From NCBI RefSeq assembly GCF_001552215.1, contig NZ_BCQT01000009.1, forward strand, positions 496,001 to 560,000: DNA of 64,000 nucleotides, read 5' to 3'. The position numbers were made by a program, and so were the translations under genes. Within the stretch, counting starts at the first letter, position 1. Every line of letters begins with the position of its first letter. A model generated the notes under the pieces. That model was not told the origin of the DNA and ran no database searches. It saw only the letters and a program-made list of their open reading frames with translations. Below, in pieces: positions 61,805-64,000 of this stretch. The stretch comes from Actinomadura macra NBRC 14102. Lineage in GTDB: Bacteria > Actinomycetota > Actinomycetes > Streptosporangiales > Streptosporangiaceae.

Positions 61805-63487
61805 TTGGAGTGGTCCGAGTTCGCCCGGCGGCTGGGTCGCGAGCTGGCGGGTCTCGAACGGGACACCATCCTCATCGTTCGTGAACGCGAGGAGAGCCGC
61901 CACTACGTCCAGGCCATGCGCGAGCCCGACCGGCTCTATGCGGAGGCAGTGAGCAACAACTTCCTCGACGGGCCGCTGTTGCTCACCCTGGCCGACGAGG
62001 AGGTCATGAGCGACGCGGGCTGGCGCCCGCCCGCCGAACCCTCTCCCCGCAACTGGTGGACCGAACTGCCGGAGTCCGGATCGGCGGGCGGGCTGCCGAC
62101 GGTCGCCACCGGCGCCTACTTCCGGCTGGCCGACGTCATGGTCACCGCGCTCCGCGACGTCCAAGGCGTCCGGCGCCCCTCCGATCTCGTGTACGAGTCG
62201 TTCCACCGGCACGGCACGGGGCTGATCGAGCTGCTCGACTTCGGCATCGACACCGCCGACCCGTCCCGCGTCGCCAGGAGCCGATCGTCCGCCGAGGCTC
62301 TCGGCACCGGTCCGCTCCCCGCGGGGACGCCGCCCGCCGGCACGCCCATGCCGCTGCCGCCGGAGGGCATGCCCGCCACAGAGGCCGACCTGCTCGAACC
62401 CCGCCTCGCTGAAGCGAAGCAGCACGGCGACCACACCACCTACTTCGACCTCTTGGCGAGTGCCGACCTCGTCCTGCCGGCGACCGGCCCGGCCGTGGAG
62501 GACCCTGACCACGCCGAACTGCCGACCATCACCCTCGGGTCCGTCACGTATGTGGCCGTGTTCACCTCAGCCGGTGCGCTGGCACGCACCGCGAATGCCG
62601 GGCTTTACCGACGCACCACGTTCGCCATGCTCGCCGCCGGATGGCCCGACCCCTCCTGGCAGCTTGCAGTGAACCCCGGGTTGCCGAGTGAGGTCCTCTT
62701 GGACACCTCGACGCTCATCCGTCTGAGCAACACTCCGCGTACCAAGGCGGACGTCTCCAACCCGTACGGCAGCGTCGACCCTCACGCAATGTCAGGTCCG
62801 AACCCGGTTGTAGGCGGGCCGATCCCCGTCTCGAACGGGTCCGTCCCCGCTACCAACGGGGCGCCGTACACCGATGACCACACGGCGGTGGACTCCTACA
62901 CGCTGGCCGAACTGAAGGCTGTGATCGAATCCGGCGGCGTCCAGAAAACGCCGAACGCGGAGAGCAGTCCAGCCGACAGGGCCGGTGCGGAGAGCGCGGA
63001 CGTCGAAGGCGACCGCCCATCGGACGAACCGCCCGCGCTGGAGCCACGGGCCGTCCAGCCACAGGCGATGGACCAGCAGGCCACCGAGCCGGAGACGACC
63101 GGATCGCTGACTGAGCCGCAGCCAACAGGGCCACAGAAAACTGGGTCGCAGCCATCCGGGGCGCAGCAGACTGGGCCGCAGCCGATCGGTCCGCAGCCGC
63201 TAGAGGCGCGAACGCTGGAGACCCGGGCGGTAGAGACTCAGACGGTAGAGCCGCGGATGGTGGAGCCAGAACCCGAACCGCTGGTCGTCGCACCCCTCAG
63301 CGCCCCGACGGAGGATGGACCCGCTCGGGAACGGCCTTCCGGCATCCCCCTCCGCCCACCGCACGGCGCCCGCCTCTGGGAGTCAGGTGGCGAAGAGGAC
63401 CAGATTCCCCTTGCGGTCTACGACGCCATCGGCGGAGCCTGGACGCCGGTACGGACCGACCCCGTCCCCGCTCCCCACGCCGAGTGA
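61805..63487 (+). CDS. TY-Chap/SseB-type protein with disordered tail
   Basis: About 560 residues. The N-terminus (MEWSEFARRLGRELAGLERD, then YVQAMREPDRLYAEAVSNNF) matches the TY-Chap N-terminal domain named for similarity to type III secretion chaperones. A central segment resembles SseB (TYVAVFTSAGALARTANAGL). Residues from about 380 form a low-complexity tail with repeats rich in Pro, Gln, Thr and Glu. A TTG at 61805 is proposed because the next gene starts with the equivalent sequence; GTG 61796 is an alternative. Function unknown. Confidence 0.65.
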   Translation: MEWSEFARRLGRELAGLERDTILIVREREESRHYVQAMREPDRLYAEAVSNNFLDGPLLLTLADEEVMSDAGWRPPAEPSPRNWWTELPESGSAGGLPTVATGAYFRLADVMVTALRDVQGVRRPSDLVYESFHRHGTGLIELLDFGIDTADPSRVARSRSSAEALGTGPLPAGTPPAGTPMPLPPEGMPATEADLLEPRLAEAKQHGDHTTYFDLLASADLVLPATGPAVEDPDHAELPTITLGSVTYVAVFTSAGALARTANAGLYRRTTFAMLAAGWPDPSWQLAVNPGLPSEVLLDTSTLIRLSNTPRTKADVSNPYGSVDPHAMSGPNPVVGGPIPVSNGSVPATNGAPYTDDHTAVDSYTLAELKAVIESGGVQKTPNAESSPADRAGAESADVEGDRPSDEPPALEPRAVQPQAMDQQATEPETTGSLTEPQPTGPQKTGSQPSGAQQTGPQPIGPQPLEARTLETRAVETQTVEPRMVEPEPEPLVVAPLSAPTEDGPARERPSGIPLRPPHGARLWESGGEEDQIPLAVYDAIGGAWTPVRTDPVPAPHAE

Positions 63488-63554
63488 CACGACGTTCGAC
63501 TACCGTCGAGCACGGCTAGCTGTACTGCACCACGCACGCGAGAGTGGATCCCGA

Positions 63555-64000
63555 GTGGACTGGAACGATTTCGCCCAACGGCTGACGCTCGAACTCTCGC
63601 GGCTGCCCGTCAAGTCGTTTCTCATCGTCCAGCGGCCCAGCGGGCTGCCCTACGTTCAGGCGATGCGTTCCGAGAACGCCCTGGATGCGGAGGCCGTCGG
63701 AAGCGCCTTCCTGCCCCGTCCTCTGGCACCGCACCAGGAACGCCGCCTGAAGGCTCTGGGCTGGGAAGAGCCCGACGAGGATCAGCGGTGGAACTGGTGG
63801 CAGCACTTCGCCCTCCGCGGCCGCGGAGCCCAGGCCCCGGCCGAGCACCTGGAGGCATGCGCCCTTCTCGCCGGTCTGATGGTCGGGGCGTGCCGCGACG
63901 TCTACGAGGTCGTTTCACCGATAGAGATGGTCTATGAGGCCAGCCGGTCCGGCCCCCGTGGCGGCCCTCTCGCGTTGCCCGGTCTGGGCATCGCCTTGGC
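63555..64000 (+). CDS. TY-Chap-type protein, N-terminal part (runs off the window)
   Basis: A GTG at 63555 opens MDWNDFAQRLTLELSRLPVK, followed by LIVQRPSGLPYVQAMRSENA and EPDEDQRWNWWQHFALRG. It is a paralogue of the gene just upstream and continues past the right edge; about 148 codons are visible. Two neighbouring TY-Chap genes suggest a small gene cluster of unknown role. Confidence 0.7.
   Translation, partial: MDWNDFAQRLTLELSRLPVKSFLIVQRPSGLPYVQAMRSENALDAEAVGSAFLPRPLAPHQERRLKALGWEEPDEDQRWNWWQHFALRGRGAQAPAEHLEACALLAGLMVGACRDVYEVVSPIEMVYEASRSGPRGGPLALPGLGIAL

Overview
The window is about 64 kb of very GC-rich DNA with GTG and TTG starts, many four-base ATGA/GTGA gene overlaps, leaderless-looking starts and hairpin terminators without U-tracts. 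Gene content (HrdB-type principal sigma factor, DUF3145 beside a FabF-type ketosynthase, DUF5998, DUF7455, TY-Chap/SseB proteins, a second type II topoisomerase pair) indicates a chromosomal segment of a filamentous actinomycete, most like Streptosporangiales such as Actinomadura. That assignment is inference. I saw no rRNA, tRNA, CRISPR array, transposase or phage module.

Layout. 1-950: end of a fatty-acid ketosynthase gene and a DUF3145 gene. 1209-5968: a compact S8 protease, sigma factor, small beta-rich protein and TPR-CHAT protease module, the last three translationally coupled; this looks like a protease-based signalling or conflict system. 5981-11518: sulfurtransferase, phosphodiesterase-like AP-superfamily protein, DUF5998 and a GNAT/acyl-CoA synthetase fusion whose ATP-grasp part looks gutted. 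11686-13950: PfkB kinase, LysR regulator with a perfect palindrome, and a divergent 43-residue ORF. 14140-18065: an unrecognised 655-residue protein and an HTH-TPR regulator. 18541-23908: a 36-residue basic peptide, a RecQ helicase with a PRTase-like tail, a ThrE-type exporter and a conserved small protein/DUF6745 pair. 24025-29961: a tightly overlapped STM4011-STM4015-type operon (two radical SAM proteins, an AP-superfamily hydrolase, an ATP-grasp protein, and two tandem LRR-like STM4015 paralogues), with an AAA ATPase upstream. 31668-34176: metNIQ methionine importer with a long leader holding a Cys-rich mini-ORF and tandem repeats. 34596-37305: two-component system plus DUF4097-like protein. 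37486-40838: membrane protein, hypothetical protein, methyltransferase, lactate 2-monooxygenase. 41010-49356: ParC and ParE, separated by DUF1801, thioredoxin-like, small hypothetical and a second two-component system. 49526-51498: ABC-2 exporter. 51618-54591: DUF7455, YaaA and HrdB. 54847-56986: a PAS-PAS-GAF-PP2C phosphatase split by a one-base frameshift. 57445-59577: HhH-GPD repair protein and a molybdopterin oxidoreductase/cytochrome b pair. 59722-64000: small helical protein, DUF1841 protein and two TY-Chap/SseB-type proteins, the last cut by the window edge.

Most of the window is ordinary core chromosome. The two parts that look like undescribed or poorly described systems are the protease/sigma/CHAT module (1209-5968) and the STM4011-STM4015 operon (24025-29961). 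The metNIQ leader and the several fused, truncated or frameshifted proteins are further points worth checking.
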